Shown here: positions 22,501-33,860 of the stretch, in pieces
How positions within the stretch are numbered: position 1 is the stretch's first letter
Layout of the letters: each line of letters starts with the position of its first letter
Origin: Odontocerum albicorne
Lineage: Eukaryota; Arthropoda; Insecta; Trichoptera; Odontoceridae
Assembly: GCA_949825065.1 (NCBI GenBank)
Contig: OX463855.1
Span: 40,744,301-40,808,300 of the forward strand
DNA length: 64,000 nt
Reading direction: 5' to 3'
The notes under the pieces: model-generated
Databases searched by the model: none
Told to the model about the DNA's origin: nothing
What the model saw: the letters and a program-made list of their open reading frames with translations, nothing else
Program-made: the position numbers and the translations under genes

Positions 22501-22917
22501 AAAACATTCGCACTTATTTTCAGGAACCAATTATGTGCGAAAGTCGAGGGCCGCCTGTACATGGTATGCCGATTATAATCGTATAATTTAAGTATAAAAA
22601 ATGTTCTCATAACAATCTCCACATTTAATACTCAAAGTAACTACGTAAGTTAATCAAAATTAGGTACTGCCACGGAACCCTTTTTGTACTATAAAAATAT
22701 ATCCTTAAATATTTGATAACAAATATAACAATAATTCCATTATTACTGTTATCGTAGTTTCACCACATTAAATAATACGGCTGTGGTGAAAAACATACAA
22801 CCTTGAATCCACTAATAATCAGTACTTACAAAATCAAAAGATAATTTAAAAATGGTTTGGTATTTATAATATTATACATACTACCGTTCGATTTCCCTGT
22901 TAGGGCAGGCAAAGAAA
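22501..22917. other. No gene; L9-like scrap at right end
   Basis: AT-rich. The last 40 bases (GATTTCCCTGTTAGGGCAGG) match the extreme 3' end of L9 on the minus strand. Confidence 0.4.
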
Positions 22918-23081
22918 ACATAGCCTCAAATGTGTATATCGCGACATACTTCATAAAACATGGCCTCAAATGTGTATATCGCGACATACTTCATGAAATA
23001 TGGCCTCAAATGTGTATATCGCGACATACTTCATGAAACATGGCCTCAAATGTGTATATCGCGACATACTTCATAAAATAT
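22918..23081. repeat. Short tandem array, 40-bp unit, four copies
   Basis: Unit ATGGCCTCAAATGTGTATAT plus CGCGACATACTTCATGAAAC repeats four times. It starts at the L9 3' end, whose own tail contains a similar 'ATATCGCGACATA' segment, so the array probably grew from that LINE end. Confidence 0.9.
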
Positions 23082-23218
23082 TTAAAAAATAAATAAAAGA
23101 TCGATATTCGAATAGGTCAAGATTATTGAAAGGAAACTAACATGAAGGAAATTAAAATTGAGGAAGTTATAATATATAAATTAAATTAGTTCTTAAGATA
23201 TACATTTGTATATAGATA

Positions 23219-23815
23219 CTACCTTGATCAAAAAAAGTTTTAGGACCGGCCACCGTGTAGCGCTGTCAGTCACCCGATTGGAATTCTTTTTTTTTTTGTT
23301 AGGTTACCACATCTATCATTGACACTTCCCTCCAAATTTTTGCGTCATAGCTTGACATTTGTAAAAGTTACGCTGTACTGAGTACATCTACCTTTATGCG
23401 TGTTTTCGATTTTTTACAACTTTGAAAATGGCATCAACTGTGAATCAACGAGTTTGCATTAAATTTTGTGTGAAAAACGGATTTAACGGTCCGCAGACCT
23501 TGGAAATGTTGGAGAAGTGTTTTTCGGTGGCACGAACGCTTCAGAAGTGGTCGTGAGTCGGTCGAGGATGACGAACGCAGTCGCAGTCGAAAATCGATAA
23601 AATCAAAGAAATGTTGACGAAGTCAAATCGAAGACGGCTCTGATGGACATACCGAAAATTGAGTACCAGCAGTGTTTCGAGGATTGGATCAAGCGCTGGC
23701 GTAAGTGCGTTGCAGTCGATGGGGAGTACTTTGAAGGGGACCATATCGATTTTGATGAATAAACTTGTATTTCCGATTTTATGAATAAAGTCCTAAAACT
23801 TTTTGACCAAGGTAG
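23219..23815 (+). mobile_element. Mariner/Tc1-like MITE M3 with internally deleted transposase
   Basis: TA at 23217-23218 and 23816-23817. Left terminus CTACCTTGATCAAAAAAAGT; right terminus is its inverse with small changes (CTACCTTGGTCAAAAAGTTT). The plus strand keeps the start (ATG at 23428, MASTVNQRVCIKFCVKNGFN) and the end (WIKRWRKCVAVDGEYFEGD) of a transposase, but the catalytic middle is gone and the frame is broken. Confidence 0.85.
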
Positions 23816-23818
23816 TAT

Positions 23819-23990
23819 TCTTCTTCCTAGTGTCATATCAGGTCTCCCCAGCGTTGACTATCACCTGAGAGTAAGCATCTTTGTCCCCGTCAGCCCGAAA
23901 AAGATCCCCGACGCTTCTTATACCAGTTTAATCACGTATATTGCGTAGCCAGGAGATTCGCCTCCTGCCAACACCTGTATATAGATATAG
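23819..23990 (-). mobile_element. LINE L4 3' end
   Basis: Inverse of 3982-4165: CTTCTTCCTAGTGTCATATC is the 3' tail, followed by the reversed C-terminal coding segment. It begins immediately next to the M3 MITE right end. Confidence 0.7.
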
Positions 23991-24429
23991 CCTTTGGCAA
24001 ATATTTGTGTTATAATTTACTTTATTAAATAAAAAAATGATACTATTTCGCATTTGCTATGTATTCATAAATATTTACTCATATTGTCATATACATATAT
24101 TAAGTAATCAAAAATATTAACGTGAAAAAACGTAGAATGGCAGATAAATCGTTGATGTTATATGAGAAGGTGTATGTATGTAGATGAGAAGGTTATGTAT
24201 GTAGAATAGGCTAAGTATGTGTGTCACGATAGGAAAGCATGGGACTCTGACATCTCTGTCTACGTCGACAGGAAAAATAGGTTTTAAAACTAAATATTAA
24301 CTGAGTAAAAAAATAAAACATAAAATACTGTTTTTTTTTGCCAAAAAATGCTTGGCATTTTTCGCACATTTGATGCAAAATATGCTGGAATTAAAAGGGT
24401 TAATATATGATAGGGTGTAACCTGTATCA
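23991..24429. other. Unassigned, with an L9 trace
   Basis: About 24170-24290 resembles the last part of L9 on the plus strand. The rest is AT-rich without features. Confidence 0.4.
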
Positions 24430-24675
24430 AGGAATCACCCTCTGTTCTACATACCAACTTACAGGACGAATGCCATGGCTAAACACTCAGTCACGCGTGG
24501 TATAGATATATTGAACCAACTGAATGACACTGTTGATATATTCTCGGTACCGCCTAGCAGTATGAGAAGAATCATGGCTGATATTCTTCCTAACGAATAA
24601 GCTAACGCTAGAAGCAGACCCTCTTTGTGTATCAGGAGAAATGCGTGCAAAGTGGATAAAAAAAAATAAAAAAAT
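24430..24675 (+). mobile_element. LINE J1 extreme 3' fragment
   Basis: Encodes the last 60 residues or so of J1 (RNHPLFYIPTYRTN region to the stop), followed by the untranslated end GCAAAGTGGATAAAAAAAAA. Strong 5' truncation. Confidence 0.8.
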
Positions 24676-25084
24676 ATGTGAGCTTTATAAAATAAATAAG
24701 TTGCATGAATATGGCAGAAATGAAACGTAAATCAGGATAGAATGAAGTAAGAATCGATTTTCTCCGCTAAGCACATTAGAAACATGGCTTAATAGTGATT
24801 ATGAAGAAATAATAAATATGGTTTCACGGACAATCGGTTGCCGACACCCGCGCAACCCAGGCAGAGAAGCAACAGTTGGTCGCTTCCCAAAGAGCCGAGG
24901 ATGAAAGGTCGATCTTAGTTCCCAATGCCACATGTTCTTTAGTGTGGGGTGTACGAGTATATCTTCAAAGTTGGATAGTTCAATAATATTACAATCCTTA
25001 AATTTTGTTCGTGTTTTTTTAATTATTTAAATATCACTGACAGGATCTTAACTGGGTTTGATGTGTGTATATTTTTTTTAAATA

Positions 25085-25540
25085 TGCAATCCACCTAAAC
25101 TAGGATGATTTGAGCCGTAATTGGACCGTGAAAGACTTACGAGAGTAAATCCGACCTACCCTTCCGTTATAAGCACAGGCTCCCAAAGCATTATCTGTTG
25201 CCTGACTAGTCCAGCTACAGTATAAGCTGGGAGGACCAAGGTCTGAGTGAATGTGATGGAATACAAGTAGCCTGAACGAGTGGACTTGTTCTTGCTAAAT
25301 AATTAATTGTAAGAATTGTTATCTAGTTATAAGTAGTATGTAGGTGTTAATTATTTCTAAGAAATTATATATTAAGATTGCGAAAAATAAAAATAAAATG
25401 ACATGTAGGAAAATAAGATTAAGTAAGTGCATAAATTATTATATAATATATAAATAAGATTAGTTAAGTAATAAATATAGTAGGTATATCCTTGACAAAT
25501 ATTTGTACAATACATTACTTTGTTTAATAAAAAAAAATAT
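25085..25540 (+). mobile_element. Repeat L11, LINE-like 3' end
   Basis: Three copies in the window: here, 26736-27210 (minus) and 36320-36684 (plus). Shared body includes GAGAGTAAATCCGACCTACC and CTGAACGAGTGGACTTGTTC. Ends in a TTTAATAAAAAAAA tail. No coding part is recognised in this copy. Confidence 0.65.
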
Positions 25541-25639
25541 GGTTTGTGCCACCAAATTAGTCCTAATACAATTACATAATAATACCAATTTTAAAAAATA
25601 TCATACAATTCTAGATAATTCAAAGTTTCAACTGATTAA

Positions 25640-26215
25640 ACTGCTCCCCTTTATTAATATAAATAACCTAGTATAAACAAAACATTAAGGACAATACTTT
25701 GCCTCTGGAGTTGAGTAACCCTGCATCAACATGTAGGAAGGTTTTAATTCTGCAAAGCAACTTGCATCAGGTTCTACTAATGAGGCCACGTGTTTTCTAT
25801 ATCTCAATATCTATCCATAAAATTCCCACAAAATTCTCAAACAATCCAATATTTTTTCTATGTATGCGTTATTCCAATAAAAACAAATCTGAGTTCTTTA
25901 CCTCTATAAAATAAGTCTTCGACAATTACGTAAGTCTGCTTGGTGAAGTTTGGTAATATTTTGTGGTATACATATATAACATATATTACATATATTGAAC
26001 ATACATAACATATATTGAACTTAAATTATACATATAATTATTATAAAACAACGACTGTAATTTATTATTACTACTGCTTTTTTGTATCTTCATGTTAGTT
26101 TAAGATAAAGTTTTGTATTATTTGTCGATTATTTTAAGTACTTGTATAACCTGTCACATGTTCATTTGTATATAAAGACACTGTTGTGTCGTTAATTAAA
26201 TAAATAAATAAATAT
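25640..26215 (+). mobile_element. Repeat L10, plus-strand copy
   Basis: Body matches 14391-15270 in inverse; ends with GTGTCGTTAATTAAATAAAT and further AAAT repeats, the characteristic tail. Contains an open segment LELSNPASTCRKVLILQSNL shared by other copies; its meaning is unknown. Confidence 0.65.
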
Positions 26216-26580
26216 GTCTCGCAAAAGACAACCGAAAAATACATGGTCTATAGTTTCATAATTCAAATCACACTCGCAGGGATTGTCTACAATAACCATT
26301 CTGTAAAGGTGACTAGCTACCACGCAGTAGTCCGTCCACTAATGACAGACATTTCCATATTATTCATTCTTATTACGAGTATATTAAACCATGGTTTCAA
26401 AGGATTTATATCTAGAGCCCTTATTTACACCAGTTATATTCCAATCCAACGCCTATCGGTGCCAAGTATCATGTTTAATTTTATTTAAAAGATCAGTTAC
26501 TGGCTGTGAACAATCAGATGGGGGACCACCAGAAGAACATGCTTCCTTTGCCAAGGAATTGACACATTAATTACCATTAA
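26216..26580 (-). mobile_element. LINE L13-like C-terminal fragment
   Basis: On the minus strand RMVIVDNPCECDLNYETIDH followed by VFFGC is readable. The CxC...ETxxHxxxxC pattern is the common C-terminal Cys/His region of LINE ORF2. Stops interrupt the frame. It abuts the tail of L10, as at 14.4 kb. Confidence 0.55.
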
Positions 26581-26589
26581 ATTTTATTT

Positions 26590-26735
26590 GAAATTTAGAA
26601 ATAAATGTTGCTAAATCTAGTCATGGTGATAGAAAGGTGTAAAATTAAATTCGACATATGGGTGAGCAATGAAGAAAAAAGTGGTAAAGCAAGGATGAGT
26701 CATGTCACCCTGGTTGTTTAATATTTACATAGATT
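26590..26735 (+). mobile_element. LINE reverse-transcriptase scrap
   Basis: Reads 'VAKSSHGDRKV', then KQGxVMSPWLFNIYIDS, which matches the reverse transcriptase motif GxRQGCxLSPxLFNIYID. One stop lies inside. A similar downstream segment (FADD-like 'MYVDNITVLAENKKVL') is at 27280-27350. Confidence 0.55.
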
Positions 26736-27210
26736 CGTTTTTTTTTTATTAAACAAAGTAATATATGGTACAAATATTTGTCAAGGTTTTACCTATATAC
26801 AAATTTATTACTTAATAATTTGGGAACTTACTTAATCTTATTTTCCTACATGTCACTTTCATTTTATTTTTTTATAATCTTAATATATGGATTCTTAGAA
26901 ATAATTAACACCTACATACTACTTATAACTAGATAACAATTCTTACAACTAATTATTTAGCAAGAACAAGTCCACTCGTTCAGGCTACTTGTATTCCATC
27001 ACATTCACTAAGACCTTGGTCGTCCCAGCTAATACTGTAGGTGGACTAGTCAGGCAACAGATAATGCTTCGGGAGCCTGTGCTTATAACGGAAGGGTAGG
27101 TCGGATTTACTCTCGTAAGCCCCCAGGGCAGCGACTAAGGGATTGCTGTGATTTTGTTGGCTTTTATAGAACTTCACGGTCCAAGCGAGGATGTGGTGTT
27201 GTAGGGTTTC
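26736..27210 (-). mobile_element. Repeat L11, inverted copy
   Basis: Starts with the inverse of the TTTAATAAAA tail and runs through the shared L11 body to about 27130, then continues with sequence also seen left of the copy at 36.3 kb (CTGCCCTGGGGGCTTACGAG). Confidence 0.7.
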
Positions 27211-27585
27211 TTCTCGCTGTTCGGCGTGAATTAGTGTGTGAAGGAACTACAGAGGTTACTACAGTCGAATGAGAATGTGTGCGAATTTATGTATGTTGAT
27301 AACATTACAGTGTTAGCAGAGAATAAGAAGGTATTAGTGTCTGATAAGTTAATTGTATGTGAGATGTAAATATGAAGATCTGAGAATAAATGTTGCGAAA
27401 TACAAAGTCATGGTGATAGAAAAGTGTGAAAGAAAAAATTAATATGATACATGGGTGAGTAATGAAAGATAAGAGAAAGTCAAGAGATTTTTATATTTAG
27501 GTAGTATTTTCTGAGATGATAATAGGTTAAGAAGGATATCGATAGACGTGTAGTGACAGGAAACAAAGTTATTTATTTATTTATT
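27211..27585 (+). mobile_element. LINE reverse-transcriptase fragment
   Basis: Encodes, with frame breaks, VCEFMYVDNITVLAENKKVL and further down 'LRINVAKYKVMVIEKCE'. This is motif C (xADDxxVLxE) and the following thumb of an RTE/CR1-like reverse transcriptase, with the catalytic YxDD degraded to YVDN. Confidence 0.55.
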
Positions 27586-28076
27586 TGCGAAGTGTACGTT
27601 GACGATGCTATGAATGAAAGGACAGCTCGTTGATGGTTTTTTGCGTTTCAAAGACGGTAATTTCGACCTGAAAGACATAGAGCATTCCGGACGACCAGTG
27701 GACTTCGATGAGGACCGCTTAAACCATATTATTCATGAAGATCCCCTTCAAACCACCGTAGAATTGGCTGAGCAGATCAATTGTAGTCACATGACTGTAA
27801 ACCGCCATCTTAAATCAATGGGAAAAGTTCCACATGTTTTAAGTGAAAACAACAAAAATCAACGTTCGACAATTGATTGCAAATATCGCGGGGATTCCAT
27901 TTTGAAGGCTTGTAATCAAACAAAATAATATACGTAACGTAAAAGCAAACACAATATCTTGTAGAACAGAAAATTTTCTTTCGAATGACGTATAACCTTT
28001 ACAATTTTGTTTTACTTTTGGTGCTCATTTTTAAATTTGAAAAAAAAAAACGGACACAACTTATGTTAACACCTAA
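27586..28076. mobile_element. Mariner M2, second double-5'-end derivative
   Basis: Plus strand: fragment of transposase N-terminal half (FKDGNFDLKDIEHSGRPVDF, ELAEQINCSHMT). From about 27890 the sequence is the inverse of the element's own 5' end, finishing at the terminal repeat TTAGGTGTTAACATAAGTTG in inverse (ends at 28076, then TA). As at 4780-5831, a sense 5' part is joined to an antisense 5' part, but with different breakpoints and a missing left terminus. Confidence 0.75.
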
Positions 28077-28530
28077 TAATACATAGCTGTTTAGATTCGA
28101 CCATAAAACTGGCAATCATGGTGCTGAGTCCTGCGACTGGATGTCCTGGCGGAATACAAAATTAGCCGGGGGATCCTGCTTATCATATTAATGTCCACAC
28201 GTCAGATACTTCATATGCCCGAACTGAATAATTTGTAGCCATACCTCGTATGCCAGCACTCTTGTGGAATGGTAGATGCATCATGATTTAAGCCTTTTCT
28301 GCCATATCTCATCTACTACTGTCCAGGAATACCTTACGTGCATCATCTTTTGGATTTTGTTTAACACAGTAGAATCCAGCGTTAAAATGAACGTTGCAAA
28401 ACTTAGGTAATAGTGTCCGAAATTTCTTGGAAATAATTCTCAAAAAAGTAGAATGATACTTTCAACATAATTAAATGCGTGCCGCGAATAAGGTGGTAAC
28501 TATTTTTTTCTCTTCAAAATCCAGTTTTTT
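28077..28530 (-). other. Degenerate coding-like stretch, unidentified
   Basis: Minus-strand pieces such as MATNYSVRAYEVSDVWTLI and PGHPVAGLSTMIASFMVES read like an old coding sequence with several stops. I do not recognise the family. It could be an element relic or a decayed host exon. Confidence 0.25.
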
Positions 28531-28533
28531 TGT

Positions 28534-28849
28534 GAAATAACGTGCCCAGTGGTTACGTCCTTCGTCCCCTTTATAAAAATATTTTCTATCTCTTTCGTTT
28601 CTATTGTTGGATTTTTGCGCGCGCTCAGTGGAATAACGTGGTTTCAAGTATCAACATGTCTGGAGAGGCGCCCGTCGTTCACTTTACTAGTGTAGAAAAT
28701 AAACTTAATTTCGGTAAAAAAAAAACGACAAGCAAGGGTTGCAGAATGGTCAGATAATAAACTGAGCCTTCGAGCAAGAAACTCAACTAATTATTTAGCA
28801 AGAACAAGTTCTCGTTCAGGCACCTTACTTGTGCGATGATTTTTTATGA
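28534..28849. other. Unassigned segment starting with a 13-bp direct repeat
   Basis: GTGAAATAACGTG occurs at about 28534-28546 and again at 29957-29969, just outside the mariner M4 relic. A short frame (MSGEAPVVHFTSVENKLNFG) has no recognised homology. 28780-28835 matches an L11 piece in inverse. Confidence 0.4.
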
Positions 28850-29956
28850 TTTTCGACGTGGACTAACTCAACAAGTGTGCCGATCAACTCGCTTCGACTT
28901 TTGGTGATGAAGCACCATCCCGGGCCACTGTGTTTGCCAGAAGTGTTCGGAGAAATAAGGAAAACCAACCGCCGAAGACGGATCATTCTCCACAACGACA
29001 ATGCGAGCTTTCACACATCGGCTTAAACAAGTGACTTTTTGAGCACTCAAAACATCGAATTGATGGGTCATCCGCCGTACAGCCCTGATTTGGCACCCAA
29101 TGACTTCTTTTTATTCCCGAATATCAAAAATAAATTGCGAGGTCGAAGTTTTTCGACATCTGAAGAAGCGGTTGATGCGTTCAAAACACATGTTTTGAAG
29201 TTACCTCATTCGGAGTGGAAAAAAATCCTTAAAAAATTGGTTTAAACGTATGCAAAAGTGTATTGATCTTCATGGAGAGTATTTTGAAAAACAATAAAGC
29301 CATTTTCGATGATAAATATTTGTTTTTACACGTCTGTCTCAAAACCTAAGTAGCAACCCTCGTATGAACACGGAAGATCTACAAAGGTTTCTTTCTAGAT
29401 TGACTTTCTTTCTTGATTTCTTTCTAGATCTCATTCGGAGTGGAAAAAGTGCTTCAAAAATTGGTTTAAACGCATGCAAAAGTGTATTGATCTTCATGGA
29501 GAGTATTTTGAAAAACAATAAAGCCATTTTCGATGATAAATATTTGTTTTTACACGTCTGTCTCAAACCCTAAGTAGCAATCCTCGTATGAACAACGAAG
29601 ATCTACAAAGGTTTCTTTCTAGATTGACTTCCTTTCTTGATTTCTTTCTAGATCTCATTCGGAGTGGAAAAAGTGCTTCAAAAATTGGTTTAAACGCATG
29701 CAAAAGTGTATTGATCTTCATGGAGAGTATTTTGAAAAACAATAAAGCCATTTTCGATTATAAATATTTGTTTTTACATGTCTGTCTCAAAACCTAAGTA
29801 ACAACCCTCGTATGAACACGGAAGATCTACAAAGGTTTCTTTCTAGTTTGTCGTCCCTTGGTAAGTTGTTTGCGGTTTTCTTACCAAATATGTTTCGATG
29901 ATAAATATTGGTTTTTACTTGTCTGTCTCAAAACTTAAGTAGCAAGCCTCGTATAA
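28850..29956 (+). mobile_element. Mariner M4 relic with tandemly duplicated 3' end
   Basis: Encodes RIILHNDNASFHTSA (second catalytic Asp in LHNDN), then MGHPPYSPDLAPNDFFLFPN (third Asp in APND), LRGRSFSTSEEAVDAF and the C-terminal segment. The N-terminal half is missing and stops are present. The 3' terminal region, ending in the inverse of TACGAGGGTTGCTACTTA, is then repeated: 29340-29578 and 29578-29802 are near-identical units of about 224 bp, followed by a partial third (to 29956). Frames read from the duplicates are by-products. Confidence 0.8.
29340..29956. repeat. Tandem duplication of the M4 3' terminus
   Basis: Units carry TTCTTTCTTGATTTCTTTCT, the mariner C-terminal coding end (CAAAAGTGTATTGATCTTCA) and the terminal repeat, each ending CCTCGTATGAAC. 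Because each unit holds a mariner right end, the array has several potential transposase-binding ends in the same orientation. Confidence 0.85.
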
Positions 29957-29969
29957 AGTGAAATAACGT

Positions 29970-30159
29970 GTTTTACGAGCGCAAACATTCGATATTTCCG
30001 GAGTTCCCCGCATTTGGAGAATTGCACCTAATTATTCCCCAAATTTCCCTCAAACACCTCAAGAAAATAAACAGGAAAGTTCTCGCATTTAAACTTACGT
30101 TTGAAGACTACATGCATTATTTTTATATATACGTACGATTATTTATATAACATACTCGT
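29970..30159. other. Short unassigned stretch
   Basis: One 60-codon frame with no recognised similarity. Confidence 0.4.
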
Positions 30160-30620
30160 ATGTATGGTATGCTTTTTATTACTCAAGTAAATACAAACAT
30201 ATACAAGTTCAATACAAAGACATACATTCTGACATTGAGAAATACCACTAAGGTCTACATGTATACATTTTTACAGCATTTATTCGGAACCTATCAATCA
30301 TTTTCCACGTTTACGTTTCACTCCCATATATCAAAGTTGACACAAAAATACTTTTAAGGTCGATCAACTTAGCAGATTTAGATGCTGTCCCATTGACTTT
30401 GTTTCCTATCGTTACACTTCAATCATCTGAGAAAATACTAGCCAATAATTTATAATTAACATACTCGTAAGTAGTTTTAATATCGCATATTAAAAATCTT
30501 TGGTCTTAACATACCATCACGGTATTTCCCGGTTGGGGTAGACAGAGAGGACAGAGCGTCAAATTTTCCTAGTTTAACGACATACTCTCTTAGTTTCTCG
30601 TACTCCTTGGTATTTGACTT
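30160..30620 (-). mobile_element. L9 LINE fragment
   Basis: Minus strand shows, from right to left, the reversed 3' end with CCGGTTGGGGTAGACAGAGA at 30529-30548, a gap, and the 'VNFDIWE' and 'VDRP' thumb-like pieces also seen at 1490-1570. Highly decayed. TACTCGTA sits at 30153-30160 and 30462-30469. Confidence 0.45.
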
Positions 30621-31030
30621 CGTTTAAAATAATATTTGAAACAGTGGCCAGATATGTTTATATTAAAATTCATCAGAAATGCTTTTATCGTCCCAAAATA
30701 CGCCTACACAGCATCAATGAATAAAACATTTTAAACAAGTATGAATTTCTCAACGGCCATTCATTTTTTATTAGCTATCGACGGGACCAGCCCACACAGA
30801 TCGGCTCTGACCCTACTCGACAACTTTAGCAGTGCGCTGGGGCACAGAAGTAGCTTTACACGTTGACAATTTACCGATGACCAAAAATGCCAAAAATGCC
30901 ATCACCCACGCAGTCGTGGGGACAGAAATAAATTATAATCCAGAAATTGTGTGGCGTATGGAAGCAGAGGATGGCGAGAAATATATGATAATGGGGGATA
31001 AGTATATGGCAATGGGGAAGAAATATATTT
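30621..31030. other. Unassigned, one 70-codon frame
   Basis: A plus-strand frame (30832-31044; MRWGTEVALHVDNLPMTKNA) is not recognised, and its end runs into the L10 tail. No gene is called. Confidence 0.35.
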
Positions 31031-32345
31031 ACTTATTTATTTAATTAACGACACAACAGTGTCTTTATACTATATACAAATGAACATGTGACAGGTTATA
31101 AAGTACTTAAAATTATTGACAAATAATACAAAACTTTATCTTAAACTAACATGAAGATACAAAAATCAGTAGTTGTATCGGACGTGTGCCGTCACCCGTG
31201 TGTGTGTGTATGTGATATGAAAAGGACACTGTGTGTAGATCTGTATTATTACACTTGAATGTTGTAATTCGATGTTATTCTTTGTTCCTATATTTGTATA
31301 ATCATATGGTCTTGTTGTATATGTAAATGTTTGCTATGTTATGTTATAATTGTATGTAAATATATATGTTTGTTTGACTCCGATCGCATTCGCGACCGCA
31401 TGGGAAATATGTGACTTGCAAAGCGGTGCGATCGGAGTAGGTCCGGGCTCAGTCGGCGTAAGCAGGGCCCAAACCCCGAAAGTGGTTGTACTTTGCGGGT
31501 AACGGGCGCTTACTATGACCGATTGGGCGTTAATATAGAGGGCCCCCCAATTTGGAAATCATGTTCTGTTCACTTCACTTCTTACTTGTTCTTCATCGAA
31601 ATACATTCTCAGTAATACCGAATTTACCGTGTTTTTACTCAAGACCCTACATCGACTGCCTGAGAGGAATCTCTCCCTGCTCTTCTTCTTCTGCTGGATC
31701 TTCGCTACGGAATTCGCTAGCTCGATTCTCTGAGCGCTACGCGGCGACCAACCACCTATCTACAGTCTTTGTACCTGTCCGGTACAGTAGTAATAATAAA
31801 TTACAGACATTGTTTTAAAATTATTTAATAATTATATGTATATTTAAGTTCAATATATGTTATGTATGTATACCACAAAATATTACCAAACTTCACCAAG
31901 CAGACTTACGTAATTGTCGAAGACTTATTTTATAGAGGTAAAGAACTCAGATTTGTTTTAGTGGAATAACGCATACATAGAACAAATATTGGATTTTTTG
32001 AGATTTTTGTGGGAATTTTATGGATAGATATTGAGATATAGAAAACACACGGGCTCATTAGTAGAACGAGATGCAAGTTGCTTTGCAGAATTAAAACCTT
32101 CATACATGTTGATGCAGGGTTACTCAACTCCAGAGGCAAAATATTGTCCTTAATGTTTTGTTTATATTACGTTATTTATATTAATAAAGGAGAGCACAAA
32201 GTTAGTAGCTATTTCTAAATATTGTTGTGATATTCTGGCGAATACTATATACGAGTATATATACTTATATTAAAAATATCTAAATTGTTGCAAAACTATT
32301 TTCCAAGTCTTTGCATACGAATTATAAAGGAGTTGATTTTATAAT
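31031..32345 (-). mobile_element. Repeat L10 interrupted by a solo LTR
   Basis: Left part 31031-31173 and right part 31787-32345 match the L10 copies at 14.4 and 25.6 kb. The uninterrupted junction (inverse of the 26.06-26.10 kb region) reads CAGTAGTAATAATAAATTAC. Near 32250 it carries TACGAGTA inside (TA)n. Confidence 0.7.
31174..31786. mobile_element. Solo LTR, 613 bp
   Basis: Begins TGTATCGGACGTGTGCCG and ends TTTGTACCTGTCCGGTACA, so it has TG...CA ends within a short inverted repeat. It is flanked by the 5-bp duplication GTAGT (31169-31173 and 31787-31791), and other L10 copies supply the empty site. No internal retrotransposon genes are adjacent, which fits recombination between two LTRs. 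Superfamily (Gypsy or BEL) cannot be decided. The short frame at 31552-31818 lies within the LTR. Confidence 0.85.
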
Positions 32346-32814
32346 TAGTATAGCGATTTTCGGTATAGAAGGGATTGAGCTGTCTTGTGGATCTAGTGAG
32401 AATACGAAATGAAATACTTGCGAGTATGTGTATAAGTCATGGGAAAATCTTAATGTAGCAATGGAGAGACGACGCTTGAAGATTTGACTTCATTTATTTT
32501 ATTTTTCAAGCCCCTTGCACATTAAAATTTCCCTAATTCGTACAATTAACAAATGTAACAATACAAAAAAAAACCGTATAAAGCAATTTAAAAATTAAAA
32601 ACATAATAAAAATGTACATGTCACATAAAAATATGATATCATGCCTAAATAACTATTCCAAGTATTTCACATAATTTAAGAGTTTTTTTCTGAATTTGAG
32701 TGACAAATAGAAACGTCTATCATATATGAGGACACGCACAGCTAAATATTTGATGGTTCGACTACTTATCGACCTTCCGAAGGCAGGATGGGTCGACTTA
32801 TAGATTGATAGAAC
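32346..32814. other. AT-rich spacer
   Basis: No recognised coding or RNA feature. Confidence 0.4.
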
Positions 32815-33375
32815 AATGTATGGGTGCGTTGTCTGGATAAGGTTTAGATCAATGACGGAAGTTCTATGTGATCCGAAAATGCCAGTAAAGTTAAAAGGAA
32901 AAGTATACCAAACGATTGTCCGACCCGCACTCCTCTATGGCTCCGAATGCTGGACGATGTATAACTCTTACTCTAGGCAACTAGAAACTGCTGCAATGCG
33001 CATGCTAAGATGGTCAGCTGGTGTGTCCCTAAGAGATAAAATAAAAAGCTCACGCATTCGTGGAAGCCTAGGTGTTACAGACATCAACAGCAAGATGGAA
33101 AGGCGGATGGATTGAGATGGTATGGGCACGTTGGACGCAGAGCACCCGATCACATTGTGAACCAGGCAATCTCCATGGATCTTCCTCGAATAACAACCAG
33201 AGAAAGACCAAAGAATTCATGGGTGGTGCAAAAAGATAACCTGATGCAGAGGCATGGCCTGGGGGACGTAGTCCGGAACAGAAAAGCATACAACCTGAAG
33301 ACGAGGAGAGCTGACCCCAACAGTCTTCGCAGACAGTGAGTTGGGATGGAGCCAGGGAGAAGAAAGTTGTCTCAG
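32815..33375 (+). mobile_element. RTE-like LINE L3, plus-strand copy
   Basis: Encodes RFRSMTEVLCDPKMPVKLKG, LLYGSECWTMYNSYSRQLET, MLRWSAGVSLRDKIKSSRIR, then, after one frameshift, RWYGHVGRRAPDHIVNQAIS and the C-terminus RRADPNSLRRQ. 3' end GGAGCCAGGGAGAAGAA at 33350-33366. Best preserved L3 C-terminus in the window, but 5' truncated and frameshifted. Confidence 0.85.
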
Positions 33376-33529
33376 AGAATTATTCAGAACATACAAACCA
33401 AAACTATTCAGGACGGATGGGTTAACTGGATTGCCCCTGAGCAAACAAAAAAAGTCGACACCAAATAGAAGAGATCTTCCACTCTCTAATAATCTGTAAT
33501 TATGCATCCCCAGTAAGATAACCGAACTG

Positions 33530-33860
33530 AACTAGTATGAACCGACTGGGAGCATTCGAAATGTGGATACACCGGAGAATGTTATGGATACCCTGGACGG
33601 ATATGGTCAGCAACACGAGGGTTCTTCAAAGAGCCAAAGTTGATAGAGAGTTGCTGATTAATATTAAAATCAGAAAAGGTGTCCTATTTGGGGCATGTAC
33701 TAAGAGGAGAAAAGTACATATTACTGCACCTGATCATCCAAGGCAAAATAGAGGGTCAAAGAGGTGTTGGCAGAAGGCGAATCTCCTGGCTCCGCAATAG
33801 GTATACGTGATTGGACATATACAATATACCTGACATGACACTAGGAAGAAGAAGTAAGAA
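33530..33860 (+). mobile_element. LINE L4 C-terminal fragment
   Basis: Encodes MNRLGAFEMWIHRRMLWIPW, TDMVSNTRVLQRAKVDREL, then QNRGSKRCWQKANLLAPQ and the TGACATGACACTAGGAAGAA end. It joins the two L4 pieces seen separately elsewhere (21.8 kb and 4.0 kb), showing that they belong to one family. Confidence 0.75.

Noticed and set aside
23541..23836. Minus-strand frames over the M3 mariner
   Set aside because: They overlap a plus-strand mariner relic with clear start and end segments, so they are antisense by-products.
31552..31818. An 88-codon gene
   Set aside because: It lies almost wholly within the solo LTR and runs past its boundary into the host repeat.
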